From: Desulfobacterales bacterium
Lineage (GTDB): Bacteria > Desulfobacterota > Desulfobacteria > Desulfobacterales > SpSt-501
Direction of reading: 5' to 3'
NCBI GenBank assembly: GCA_025454275.1
Contig: JALOOS010000014.1
Location: 1-24,236, forward strand
Length of the DNA stretch: 24,236 bases
The notes below the pieces were generated by a model. It was not told the origin of the DNA. It was given only the letters and a program-made list of their open reading frames with translations, and made no database searches. Positions 15,608 to 23,888 of the stretch are shown here, in pieces. Position 1 is the stretch's first letter, and every line of letters begins with the position of its first letter. A program made the position numbers and the translations under genes.

Positions 15608-17337
15608 CGCCGACGCCGCCCATCCCGCCGGAGCTCCTCCTGCCCCTGGCGGCGGGGCTGCCGATAGCCTGCGCCCTGGCCTTGGCCGCCCCCGGATGGC
15701 GCCGGATGATGAGTTGCGTCATCCCATTCGCGGCCTTGCCTGCCGCAGCGGCCGCAGCGCTCCTGCCCGACGGCAGCCGGGTCGCCTACGACGGGGTCCT
15801 TCTCACAATGCAGCTCGGCATGGACCCCACCGGCCGGCTGTTTCTCTTATTCACGAGCCTGCTGTGGCTCGCGTCCGGGCTCTTCGGTGTCGGTTACCTC
15901 TCCGCCGATCCGCGGCGCGCGCGATTTTTCTTTTTCTTCGCACTGGCCATGAGCGGGAACCTGGGGCTGATCCTGGCCCAGGAGATGGTCGGCTTCTACC
16001 TCTTTTTCGCCCTCATGAGCTTTTCCGCCTACGGCCTGGTGGTGCACACGGGGACGCCCGAGGCGTTGCAGGCGGGCCGGATCTACCTCTGCCTGGTGGT
16101 TGTCGGTGAGATTTCGATTTTCGCGGCCATGGCCCTGCTGGCCGCCGCAACCGGCGACCTTGTTTTGATCGGCTCGATTCAAGGCCCCCATGGCGAAACC
16201 ATCCGATACCTTTTTTTTATCGGCTTCGGCATCAAGGCCGGGGCGCTGCCGCTCCACGTATGGCTGCCGCCCGCCCACTCGACCGCTCCCACCCCGGCGA
16301 GCGCAGTTCTGAGCGGAGCCATGATCAAGGCCGGCCTGCTGGGTTGGCTGCGCTTTCTACCGATCGCAGAGACACCAGGTGCTTTTTGGGGCGAGTTCTA
16401 CATCATTACCGGCCTGGCGGCCGCCTTTTACGCGGTGGCCGTCGGCGCCACCCAGACCCACCCCAAAACCATCCTGGCCTACTCGAGCATCAGCCAAATG
16501 GGCCTGATCACGGTCGGCGTCGGGATCGCCGGTTTTGATTCGGCCGCAGCCGCCGCCCGGCCGGCCATCGCCCTCTATGCGATCCATCACGGGTTCGCCA
16601 AGGGGGCTCTTTTCCTGGGGGTCGCTATTCTCAGCGCCACATCAAAAGGGAGCCGCGCAGCGGTTATCGCCTGGTCCGGCCTGCTTCTGGCCGCCCTTGC
16701 CCTGGCCGGGGCGCCGCTGACAAGCGGCGCGGTGGCCAAGGCGGGCCTGAAGGCCAGTCTGGGTCTCATGCCCGCGGCATGGCAATCCGCGCTTGCACTC
16801 CTCCTGCCGCTGGCGGCCGTCGGCACCACTGTGCTGATGGGGCGGCTGCTGTGGGTTCTGCGGCACCAATCCACGGCGGGCCGCCTGCCCGCAGCGATCA
16901 TGTGGGGGAGCTGGCTTACCCTGACCGCAGCGGTCGCCACCGTGCTTTTCCTCCTGCCGACGGCCGCTGCAGCGCGGGCCGCTGCCCTCGCCGGCGCCTG
17001 GGCGGCCCTCTGGCCGGTGGCGATCGGCGGCGGCGTGGCGGCCGGCGCCTGGATGGCCGCATGCAAGGGTCGCTTTTTCAATCTGCCCGTCGTCCCTTCG
17101 GGGGATCTCGTCATGCTCTATGTGGCGGGAATCGCGTGGGGGGGAGGGATCGTTGAACGGGTGCGGGCGGTTTGCACCGGCGGTCGCCTGGCGGCCGAGG
17201 GGATCGGCCGGCTCCGCCCACCGGCCCTCTTGCGCCTCCAGAAAATAGAATCCCTCCTCACCGGCTGGCACCTTGCCGGCCTCCTGTTCCTGCTCCTGAT
17301 CTTTGCTATATTTCTGAAGTCCCTCTGGGGTGGGTAA
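15604..17337 (+). CDS. Large antiporter subunit 3, C-terminally extended, TM5 Glu replaced by Ala
   Basis: A 577-residue antiporter-type subunit and the last gene of the operon. The GTG at 15604 (GTGA overlap, GGGAG 9 nt upstream) is preferred over a longer open frame that would run far into the previous gene. It aligns well with subunit 2 (FALMSFSAYGLVVHTGTPEA against YEMLTLTTYPLVVHRGTPES), but the TM5 glutamate is Ala at residue 136. Lysines of TM7 (FGIKAGALPLHVWLPPAHS), TM8 (AMIKAGLLGWLR) and TM12 (HHGFAKGALFL) remain. A C-terminal extension of about 90 residues, with an amphipathic stretch (LRLQKIESLLTGW) and a final helix, recalls the lateral arm of NuoL/HyfB-type subunits. It may serve a structural role or have altered pumping (inference). 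Confidence 0.9.
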   Translation: MTPTPPIPPELLLPLAAGLPIACALALAAPGWRRMMSCVIPFAALPAAAAAALLPDGSRVAYDGVLLTMQLGMDPTGRLFLLFTSLLWLASGLFGVGYLSADPRRARFFFFFALAMSGNLGLILAQEMVGFYLFFALMSFSAYGLVVHTGTPEALQAGRIYLCLVVVGEISIFAAMALLAAATGDLVLIGSIQGPHGETIRYLFFIGFGIKAGALPLHVWLPPAHSTAPTPASAVLSGAMIKAGLLGWLRFLPIAETPGAFWGEFYIITGLAAAFYAVAVGATQTHPKTILAYSSISQMGLITVGVGIAGFDSAAAAARPAIALYAIHHGFAKGALFLGVAILSATSKGSRAAVIAWSGLLLAALALAGAPLTSGAVAKAGLKASLGLMPAAWQSALALLLPLAAVGTTVLMGRLLWVLRHQSTAGRLPAAIMWGSWLTLTAAVATVLFLLPTAAAARAAALAGAWAALWPVAIGGGVAAGAWMAACKGRFFNLPVVPSGDLVMLYVAGIAWGGGIVERVRAVCTGGRLAAEGIGRLRPPALLRLQKIESLLTGWHLAGLLFLLLIFAIFLKSLWGG

Positions 17338-17352
17338 AAAGGCCGCCTTTTT
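17336..17352. terminator. Bidirectional intrinsic terminator between the convergent antiporter operons
   Basis: AAAAAGG (17336-17342), a 3-base loop, and CCTTTTT (17346-17352) form a perfect inverted repeat starting inside the stop codon of the plus operon. It gives a stem flanked by T in either direction, so it can serve both operons. The stem is short in G-C pairs and the loop tight, so strength is uncertain. Confidence 0.65.
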
Positions 17353-17353
17353 C

Positions 17354-17432
17354 AGCCGCTAACGGCCCGCCCTTATGCGCCTGCCGGGGGGACCGCAACC
17401 AGGGCGGGAGGAGGGTCAGCGAATAAGCGGCT
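17354..17432. repeat. Nested inverted repeats in the convergent gap
   Basis: AGCCGCT (17354-17360) pairs with AGCGGCT (17426-17432), and inside it CCCGCCCT (17366-17373) pairs with AGGGCGGG (17401-17408). Together these would make a long, branched hairpin after the terminator, reaching the stop codon of the minus operon. Confidence 0.55.
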
Positions 17433-18945
17433 ACACCACCATTAGAGCGCCGCTGATGACCGGGCGCAGGAGGTCCATGACGGCGCGGGGGTAGAGCCCC
17501 ATGGCGACCGAGAGGCAGATCAGGAGAATGAGAGGGATCGACATGCTGAGCGGCGGGTCCTTGATGTGGGCTTTGTCCAGGCCGGCGCCCAGGGGGCCGA
17601 AGAAAATTTTCTTGGCGGCGAGAAAGGTGTATCCCACGGTCAATAGGATCGCCGCCACCCCGAGGATCCCGACGGTCAGGGCCAGCGAATCGGTTGCGCC
17701 GCGCTCGAAGACCCCGGCAAAGAGGATCCACTCCGCGGCAAAGCTGCTGAAGGGCGGAAACCCCGACAGCATCATCGCCCCGGAGAAAAAGAGCATCGCC
17801 GTGATGGGCATTTTTGCTGCAAGGCCGCCCATGTTCTCGATGTTGCGGATGTGGGTGATGTAGACCACGATCCCGGCCGTGGAAAAGAAAATGGTCTTGC
17901 CCATGATGTGGCTCAGAAAGAAGAACATCCCGCCTTCGATGCTGACCGCGGTCAGGGCCCCGATGCCGAGCATCGAGTAGGCGATCTGGCTGATGGTCGA
18001 GCAGGCGGCCACCCGCTTGATGTCGGTCTGGGCCAGGGTCAAGAACGAGCCGTAGACCATGGTGATCAGCGCGAGCACCATGATGGGCGGGCCGAAGACC
18101 TGGAAGTCGTGGAAGAGGGGCAGGATCAGGGCCCGCACGATGATGTAGGCGGCGATGTTGGCGTAGACGGCCAGAAGCCCGGCGATGCAGGTGGGGTGCT
18201 CGGCGTGGACCCAGGGCATCCAGACATGGAACGGAAATACGGCCAGCTTGGCGAAGAGCCCGATGAGAAAGATCGCGATGACCCAGAAGGCCATGGGGTT
18301 CCCGGCCAGGGCGCTCATGCGGGCGATTTCGAAGCTGCCGAGCTGCGCGTAAACCAGGAGCGAGGCGGCCAGGAAGAAGACCGCTGAAAATATGCCCCAG
18401 AGCAAGCACATCATGGCGATGCGCACGCGCTCGATGTAGCCGAAGTAGGCCATCAGGAAATAGAGGGTGATGGTCAGCGATTCGAGGAAGAAATACATCC
18501 CGATCAGGTTCGTCGCAAAGGAGACCCCCATGAACCCCATCGGGAAGAAGAGGAACAGGTAATAGAACCGCGTGTAGTAGCTCGCTTCGCGTCGGGCGCC
18601 GACCCCCTCGTAGATGATCTCGATCCGATGGTCGATGTAGCGGATGGAAAAGGTCGCCAGCACCAGGCAGAGGACATTGGCGATCAGCCCCACCGCCAGG
18701 CTCAATCCGTCGGCCATCAGACCCAGGGTGATGTCGGGCGCGATCAGCAGATAGGTCTCGTGGACCGAACCGGCCCCGTGCCAGATCCGGAGACCGGTCA
18801 GCACCAGCAGCACCGTGGTGTAGATGAGACCAGCGACCGCCACCCACCCGGCCCTCTTGCCCAAAGGCTCCCGGAACAGGTAGATCCCCAGAGAGGCCAG
18901 GGCCGGGACGAAGACGATCTGCAGGAGGACGTGGCTGCTCATCAT
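17431..18945 (-). CDS. Large antiporter subunit, NuoM-like
   Basis: A 504-residue antiporter-type subunit and the last gene of the minus operon. The ATG at 18945 overlaps the NuoL-like stop (ATGA); a start three codons upstream is possible. Key residues: E155 in TM5 (YFFLESLTITLYFL), K233 in TM7 (LFAKLAVFPFHVWMPWVHAEHPT) and a TM12 Lys (SHIMGKTIFF). At the TM8 position where NuoM, MrpD and the other subunits here have Lys (as in VLLKMGTYG), this protein has Asn (N263, in AVYANIAAYIIVR). The WMPWVHAEHPT loop resembles NuoM and hydrogenase-linked subunits. The open frame continues far upstream, but that part is out-of-frame sequence of the NuoL-like gene. Confidence 0.9.
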   Translation of the reverse strand: MMSSHVLLQIVFVPALASLGIYLFREPLGKRAGWVAVAGLIYTTVLLVLTGLRIWHGAGSVHETYLLIAPDITLGLMADGLSLAVGLIANVLCLVLATFSIRYIDHRIEIIYEGVGARREASYYTRFYYLFLFFPMGFMGVSFATNLIGMYFFLESLTITLYFLMAYFGYIERVRIAMMCLLWGIFSAVFFLAASLLVYAQLGSFEIARMSALAGNPMAFWVIAIFLIGLFAKLAVFPFHVWMPWVHAEHPTCIAGLLAVYANIAAYIIVRALILPLFHDFQVFGPPIMVLALITMVYGSFLTLAQTDIKRVAACSTISQIAYSMLGIGALTAVSIEGGMFFFLSHIMGKTIFFSTAGIVVYITHIRNIENMGGLAAKMPITAMLFFSGAMMLSGFPPFSSFAAEWILFAGVFERGATDSLALTVGILGVAAILLTVGYTFLAAKKIFFGPLGAGLDKAHIKDPPLSMSIPLILLICLSVAMGLYPRAVMDLLRPVISGALMVV

Positions 18946-20969
18946 ACCCACCATAACGCGGCCGCGATCAGGAAGGCGGCCACCGCCAGGACGTAGGCGA
19001 TGTTGTTGGAGAGATCGGGCGCATCCGCGCGGACGAACTCGATCAAGGCGTTGCCGCCCCGGCCGATCAGCGCGGTCATGCGCAGGTGCACAAGGGCGTC
19101 GAGGGCGGCCTCGAAGACCCCGGCGACAAAGCCCGCGAGGCGCAGCGCGCCGCCTACAAAAAACCAGTTGTAGAACCGGTCGATGTACCAGCGCTCCCAC
19201 AGGAAGCGATGGATCCGCTGAAGCGCCCCGGAGCGGCTGACGACCGCCTCCACGTCCCAGGTGCGGGAGACGTAGAAGCGATAGGCCGGTACGGCACCGG
19301 CCAGCACGCAGAACACCGAGAGAAGCGGCACCAGGAGGTGCGGGAAGGCGGCGGCCTTCTCCGCGATGGGCAGAGAGAGGGTTCCCGTCAGGTTGCCGGT
19401 GAAGAGATCGTGGAGCTTGTGCTCGGCCGTCAGGCCGACAATTCCGAAAACCGCGGTGCCCAGGGCCAGGGCGCCGCAGGCAAAGGTCTGGCTGGGGTAG
19501 CCCTCGCCCAGGTGGGCATGGTGTTTCTCCAGCGACTTGACGTGGCCGCTCGCGCGGCCATGGAAGATCATGCCCATGAAGCGCACCGAGTAAAAAGAGG
19601 TGCAGACGACGGCCGCCATGGCCACCGCAAAGAGGATGAAATGCCGGGACTCGAGGCAGGTCAGAAGCACGGCGTCCTTGCTCCAGAACCCGGGCAGGGG
19701 CGGCACCCCCATCAGGGAGAGGGCCGCCACCGCCATGAAGATCCAGGTGGTGGGCATGTACTTGCGCAAGGACCCCATCTCGTGCAGGTAGATGGAGTGG
19801 GCCGTGTGGATCACCGTACCGGCGCACAGAAAGAGGCAGGCCTTGAACATGGCGTGGCTCACCAGGTGGAAGAGACCCGCGGTGTAGCCGTTGACCAGCA
19901 GCCCCTGGTTGAACCCGGAGACCCCCAATGCAAGCATCATGAAGCCGATCTGGCTGACGGTGGAGAAGGCGAGCGCTTTTTTGAGCTCGAGCGCCACCAG
20001 CCCCTGACTGGCGGCCAGAAAGGCCGTGATGGCCCCGATCCAAGCCACGATGATGAAAAAGTGCATGGCCTCCGGGACGCCGGCCACCCAGTAGCCGTAG
20101 TAGAAAATGGGGATCAGGCGGGCGACGAGGAAAACCCCGCTCTTGACCATGGTGGCCGCATGGATGAGGGCCGAGACCGGGCTGGGGCCGGCCATCGCCT
20201 CGGGCAGCCACTCGTGCAGCGGGAACTGCGCCGACTTGCCCACCGGGCCTGCGATCAGAAGCACGCTGACGAGCAGGATCATGCCCGGCACGGCGGCCAT
20301 GCGGGGGATCCACTCCGACGCCGTGCGGTAGAGGGTCATGATGTCGAAGGTGCCGGAGTAGTAGAACATGATCAGGATGCCGCCCAGCATGAGCATGTCT
20401 CCGGCGCCGGTGACGACCAGCGCCTTCAACCCGCAGGCGGATGGGGTGTCCATCTTGTAGGGAGGCGGCCCACCGATCCAGTATTTCTCCTCATCGTGGT
20501 GGTGAAACCCGATGAGCCCCCAGCTGCAGACCCCCACGAGCTTCCAGCCGACGAAGGTGAAGACCAGGTTGTTGGCGAGGACGAGCAGGAGCATGCTGCC
20601 GATGAAGGCGTTCATGAACATCCAGAAGCGCATCGTCGAGGGCTTGGGCTCCATGTAGCCGAGGCAGTAGACCATGATGAAGAAGCTGATCACGGCCACC
20701 ACGTTGGCGACGATGACGCTCAAGGGGTCGAGCAGCACCCCGAAGGATACCCGGATCGGGGTCTCCAGCCAGACATAGGCGACTTCCAGCGGAAGCCGTT
20801 CCGGGGCGAAGAGCAGCGGCAGCAGGAGGAGGGTGGCGCCGGCGGCCAGAAACGAGAAGAGCACCGCCCCGTACCCCATGACCGTGTAGCCGACCCGGGC
20901 GAGGAACGGCGTCACCAGGACCCCGATGAAGGGGAAGATCAGGCAGAGCCATGCGAACTGGATATCCAA
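18942..20969 (-). CDS. Large antiporter subunit, NuoL-like, TM5 Glu replaced by Lys
   Basis: A 675-residue NuoL/ND5-type subunit, longer than typical NuoL (about 610-620). TM7 (K245, GPVGKSAQFPLHEWLPEAMAG), TM8 (K276, HAATMVKSGVFLVARL, with the MrpA-like Lys) and TM12 (K376, SHAMFKACLF) residues are present. The normal TM5 Glu in FxGWExVGxCS is Lys here (K143 in FVGWKLVGVCSWGLIGF). The C-terminal region after about 560 (WYIDRFYNWFFVGGALRLAG) fits the NuoL lateral-helix region. MbhD/MbhE domains, fused in classic MrpA, are absent. The start is TTG with GGGGGGAGG 10 nt upstream, and 64 bp separate it from the mnhD stop. Confidence 0.92.
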   Translation of the reverse strand: MDIQFAWLCLIFPFIGVLVTPFLARVGYTVMGYGAVLFSFLAAGATLLLLPLLFAPERLPLEVAYVWLETPIRVSFGVLLDPLSVIVANVVAVISFFIMVYCLGYMEPKPSTMRFWMFMNAFIGSMLLLVLANNLVFTFVGWKLVGVCSWGLIGFHHHDEEKYWIGGPPPYKMDTPSACGLKALVVTGAGDMLMLGGILIMFYYSGTFDIMTLYRTASEWIPRMAAVPGMILLVSVLLIAGPVGKSAQFPLHEWLPEAMAGPSPVSALIHAATMVKSGVFLVARLIPIFYYGYWVAGVPEAMHFFIIVAWIGAITAFLAASQGLVALELKKALAFSTVSQIGFMMLALGVSGFNQGLLVNGYTAGLFHLVSHAMFKACLFLCAGTVIHTAHSIYLHEMGSLRKYMPTTWIFMAVAALSLMGVPPLPGFWSKDAVLLTCLESRHFILFAVAMAAVVCTSFYSVRFMGMIFHGRASGHVKSLEKHHAHLGEGYPSQTFACGALALGTAVFGIVGLTAEHKLHDLFTGNLTGTLSLPIAEKAAAFPHLLVPLLSVFCVLAGAVPAYRFYVSRTWDVEAVVSRSGALQRIHRFLWERWYIDRFYNWFFVGGALRLAGFVAGVFEAALDALVHLRMTALIGRGGNALIEFVRADAPDLSNNIAYVLAVAAFLIAAALWWV

Positions 20970-21033
20970 GGTGTTTCAGCCTCCCCCCGCACCCCTTGCC
21001 TCCCTGAACCCTGTGGGGCGCGGTCCGATGGGA

Positions 21034-22509
21034 TCAAAAGCCGGGCACGGCCCTGGCGATGAACTGGTCTACGAGCTCTCCGTTGTAGACCCCCACGACG
21101 ACGATCGCCGCCGAGAGAATCAAGGTGGTGAGGAGCATGCTCGGGCTCATCTCGTCCATTTTCATCGTTTCACCGGCTTGCTCCCGGGCCGGATCGCTCT
21201 TCGTATAGGGCTTGAAAAAGGAGAAATCGATTACGCGGAAAAAATAGAAGAAGTTCAGGATCGTGCTGATGAGGATGGCCGCCACGAACACCCAGGCGGA
21301 GGCCTCGATCGCACCGAAGATCAGGTAGATCTTGCTGAAGAAGCCGCCGGTGGGCGGAATCCCCACCATCGAGAAGACCGCGATCAGGAAGGCGGCCGTG
21401 GTGATGGGCATCTTCTTGGGCAGGCCGCGCAGCTGGGAAATGTCGAGGGTGCCCATCTTGTTGAAAATTCCGCCCGCAGCCATGAAGAGCACGGCCTTCA
21501 TGAGCGCGTGGTTGAGGATGTGCAGCACCGCCCCGATGAAGGCGAGCGGGTTCGCCAGGGTCACCCCCAGCACGATGTAGCCGATGTTGGCCACCGAGGA
21601 GTAGGCCAGCATGCGCTTGAGATTGGTCTGGGAGATGGCCAGGATGGAGCCGGCGATGATTCCGATCGCCGCCACCCAGCTGATGGCCGCGATGATCGGT
21701 GGGAACCCCGTGATGATCAGCACCCGGATCATCATGTAGACCGCCACCTTGGTCCCGATCGGGGCGATGAGGGCCGTGGCCGGGGAGGAGGCGTTCGTGT
21801 AGGCGTCGGGCAGCCAGGTGTGCAGCGGGAAAAGGGCCATTTTGAGGCCGGCCCCCAGGAGGATCAGAACGATGCCGATGACGACCTGGGGCTGCTGATT
21901 GACCAGGGGCAACATCCTGGCCATTTCGCCCATGTTCAGGGTGCCGGTGGTCATGAAGAGAAAGGCGAGCCCCATCAAGTAGAAGCAAGCGCCGACGGTG
22001 CCGAGCGTCAGGTAGCGGAAGGAAGAGAGCGGGGCGCGATGGTCGCCGATCGCCACCAGGGCATAACTGGCGAGAGCACTGATCTCCAAAAACACATAGA
22101 GGTTGAAGAGGTCGCCGGTGACCACCATGCCGGTCAGGCCGGCCAGCAGCAGCATGGCGAGGGAGTAAAACCCGATGCGCTTGCCCATGATCTCCTGGAC
22201 GGCGATCGGCCCGGAGTAGATCAGGACCAGGGCGCCCACGCCCGTGAGCAGGACGCAGAAAATGGCGGCAAGCGGATCGAAGACGAATTCGATGCCGATC
22301 GGGGGCTGCCAGCCGGCCAAGTAGTGCCGCATGGTCCCCGAGGTGAACACCCGCTGCAGCCCGGCGAGGGAACACCCCAGGCTTGCCAGGCAGGCGATCA
22401 CGGCCAGGGGCTGGGAGGCCCAACGGCGGATCGACCCTGCCAAGGGGACGAAAAGGGCGGCCAGCAGAAAGATGAAGGGAATGAGGAGCGGAAGGTTGCT
22501 GTCGCTCAT
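21034..22509 (-). CDS. mnhD: Mrp-type antiporter subunit D
   Basis: A 491-residue MnhD/MrpD. All key residues present: E142 in TM5 (NLYVFLEISALASYAL), K223 in TM7 (AGLKMALFPLHTWLPDAYTNA), K254 in TM8 (IGTKVAVYMMIR) and K338 in TM12 (NHALMKAVLF). Of the large subunits here this is the most typical MrpD, including FPLHTWLPDAYTNASSPATA. It starts as ATGA inside the mnhC stop. The C-terminal part has a charged loop (about 440-458) before the last helix. Confidence 0.95.
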   Translation of the reverse strand: MSDSNLPLLIPFIFLLAALFVPLAGSIRRWASQPLAVIACLASLGCSLAGLQRVFTSGTMRHYLAGWQPPIGIEFVFDPLAAIFCVLLTGVGALVLIYSGPIAVQEIMGKRIGFYSLAMLLLAGLTGMVVTGDLFNLYVFLEISALASYALVAIGDHRAPLSSFRYLTLGTVGACFYLMGLAFLFMTTGTLNMGEMARMLPLVNQQPQVVIGIVLILLGAGLKMALFPLHTWLPDAYTNASSPATALIAPIGTKVAVYMMIRVLIITGFPPIIAAISWVAAIGIIAGSILAISQTNLKRMLAYSSVANIGYIVLGVTLANPLAFIGAVLHILNHALMKAVLFMAAGGIFNKMGTLDISQLRGLPKKMPITTAAFLIAVFSMVGIPPTGGFFSKIYLIFGAIEASAWVFVAAILISTILNFFYFFRVIDFSFFKPYTKSDPAREQAGETMKMDEMSPSMLLTTLILSAAIVVVGVYNGELVDQFIARAVPGF

Positions 22510-22880
22510 TTCATGAGTTCCAGGAGGGTCGGCTCGTGCAGCGTCTTGTAGCGTTTATGGATCATGATGACCAGGGCGAAGGAGACTCCCAGGGTGACCA
22601 CGGCCACGACGATGGCGGTGAGCATCAGCGTGTGCGGGAGCGGATTCAGGTAGAGGTCGGGGTTCTCCAGCCCCAGGGCCGGGTCCAGGACCGACACGGT
22701 GGCCCCCTCCTTGTAGGCGCTGACGATGAAAAAAAGAATGACCGAGCTCTGGACGATGGACATCCCCATGATCTTTTTAATCAGGTTCTGCTTCATCATC
22801 ATGCCGTATAGCCCGATGGCGAATACAACGACCAGGAGGATGTAGGCGGAATATCCTTGAAGGAACTCGAACGCCGTCAT
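22506..22880 (-). CDS. mnhC: Mrp-type antiporter subunit C (NuoK-like)
   Basis: A 124-residue three-helix NuoK-like subunit. MrpC marks are GLYGMMMKQNLIKKIMGMSI (about 23-42) and NPLPHTLMLTAIVVAVVTLG (about 79-98). The start chosen is the ATG at 22880, 2 nt after the mnhB stop; the open frame extends further upstream but only as out-of-frame mnhB sequence. The C-terminal tail is charged and cytosolic. Confidence 0.93.
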   Translation of the reverse strand: MTAFEFLQGYSAYILLVVVFAIGLYGMMMKQNLIKKIMGMSIVQSSVILFFIVSAYKEGATVSVLDPALGLENPDLYLNPLPHTLMLTAIVVAVVTLGVSFALVIMIHKRYKTLHEPTLLELMK

Positions 22881-22882
22881 GG

Positions 22883-23350
22883 TCAGCTTCCCAGCAGGTT
22901 GTCGTAGATGGAGATGATCGTGGACATGACGCAGAGCGTCACGCCCAGCTCGATCATCAGGATGCCGAGGTTGCGCAGCATGGCCGGCTCGAGCCCGGGG
23001 ATCGGGAGAAAGCCGTAATCGAGGTAGCTGCCCCCGGCCACCATCGCGAAAAGACCGGTGCCGGCGTAAATGAGGGCCCCCACGGCCGCCAGCGGGATGG
23101 GCAGCCGGTTGGGCATGACCGCCTGGCTGTCCGCGAGTCCGAGGCTCATCCGCAGCAGGATGATGCTCGCGGCCATCAGCACGCCGCCCTGGAACCCTCC
23201 GCCCGGACTGTAGTGGCCGTGGAAGTAGACGTAGAGCCCGACAATCTGGATGAACGGCACCAGGCCCCGGATGCAGACGTGGACGATGGGGCTGACGATG
23301 GGCCCCTCCATGTGGCGCCGGAGAACGATATCCCGGGTGACCTCGTTCAT
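22883..23350 (-). CDS. mnhB: Mrp-type antiporter subunit B
   Basis: A 155-residue MnhB/MrpB-family protein with four helices and the intact motif HYSPGGGFQGGVL at about residues 46-58. In the facing operon the same domain is fused to MbhE and carries a changed motif. ATGA overlap with the mbhE-like gene upstream. Confidence 0.95.
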   Translation of the reverse strand: MNEVTRDIVLRRHMEGPIVSPIVHVCIRGLVPFIQIVGLYVYFHGHYSPGGGFQGGVLMAASIILLRMSLGLADSQAVMPNRLPIPLAAVGALIYAGTGLFAMVAGGSYLDYGFLPIPGLEPAMLRNLGILMIELGVTLCVMSTIISIYDNLLGS

Positions 23351-23643
23351 GCCGTGCGCCTCCGCAGCAGGTAGAGGCAGGCCACCCCCCCCGCAAACAC
23401 CACCACCGTCTCCCCCAGGGTGTCGAAGCCGCGGTAGTCGGCCAGGATCACCGTCACCATGTTGGGGGTCTTGGCATCCGGGTAGGAGTTCTGGATGTAG
23501 TAGGCGCCGGCCACCGGTCCTTTGAGGACATTTTCAACCCGGTTGGCGGGCGAATGAGGGTCCCCCTTCGGCGGCAGGTGGACCACCGCCACCATCATCA
23601 CGGCCGAAAAGGCCGCCAGGGCAAGAATCCGGATCGCTTTCAA
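23347..23643 (-). CDS. MbhE-like subunit (split MrpA C-terminal domain)
   Basis: A 98-residue membrane protein of the MbhE family: an N-terminal helix (about 5-22), a periplasmic loop with PVAGAYYIQNSYPDAKTPNMVT, then the signature LADYRGFDTLGETVVVFAGG (about 68-87) in the second helix. This domain is the very C-terminus of classic MrpA. The start is TTG, overlapping the mbhD-like stop as TTGA; no in-frame ATG gives the full first helix. Confidence 0.88.
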   Translation of the reverse strand: MKAIRILALAAFSAVMMVAVVHLPPKGDPHSPANRVENVLKGPVAGAYYIQNSYPDAKTPNMVTVILADYRGFDTLGETVVVFAGGVACLYLLRRRTA

Positions 23644-23888
23644 TCGGCACTCTTCCTTGAGGTGAGAAGTATCGCCAGGATGTTGATGACACCGACCGCC
23701 CCGGCCCCCACCACGGCCTCGGTGAAGGCCACGTCGATGGCCCCGAGCTTCACCATGATGGAGGCGCTCATGAAGCTGAAGATGCTGAGCGTGACCACGG
23801 CCGCCAGGAGGTTGCGGAGCCCCAAGGCCACCAGGGCGGCTACGATCAACACCGTAAAGAGAATGATCTCAATCAGCCACGGCAGCAT
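23640..23888 (-). CDS. MbhD-like subunit (split MrpA C-terminal domain)
   Basis: An 82-residue three-helix MbhD/DUF4040 protein. The signature AIDVAFTEAVVGAGAVGVIN (about 50-69) is seen, with the mid-membrane Glu. It overlaps mnhG by 20 bp and the mbhE-like gene by 4 bp. Order G, D-like, E-like, B, C, D matches the archaeal Mbh/Mrp module. Confidence 0.9.
   Translation of the reverse strand: MLPWLIEIILFTVLIVAALVALGLRNLLAAVVTLSIFSFMSASIMVKLGAIDVAFTEAVVGAGAVGVINILAILLTSRKSAD

Noticed and set aside
17431..20313. Apparent 960-residue minus-strand protein
   Set aside because: Only the part from 18945 downward is the NuoM-like protein; the upstream part is out-of-frame NuoL-like sequence.
19086..22551. 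Long plus-strand frames of 658 and 541 codons
   Set aside because: They lie opposite NuoL-like and mnhD genes and are rich in His, Gly, Glu and Arg with no membrane or domain pattern; antisense shadows.
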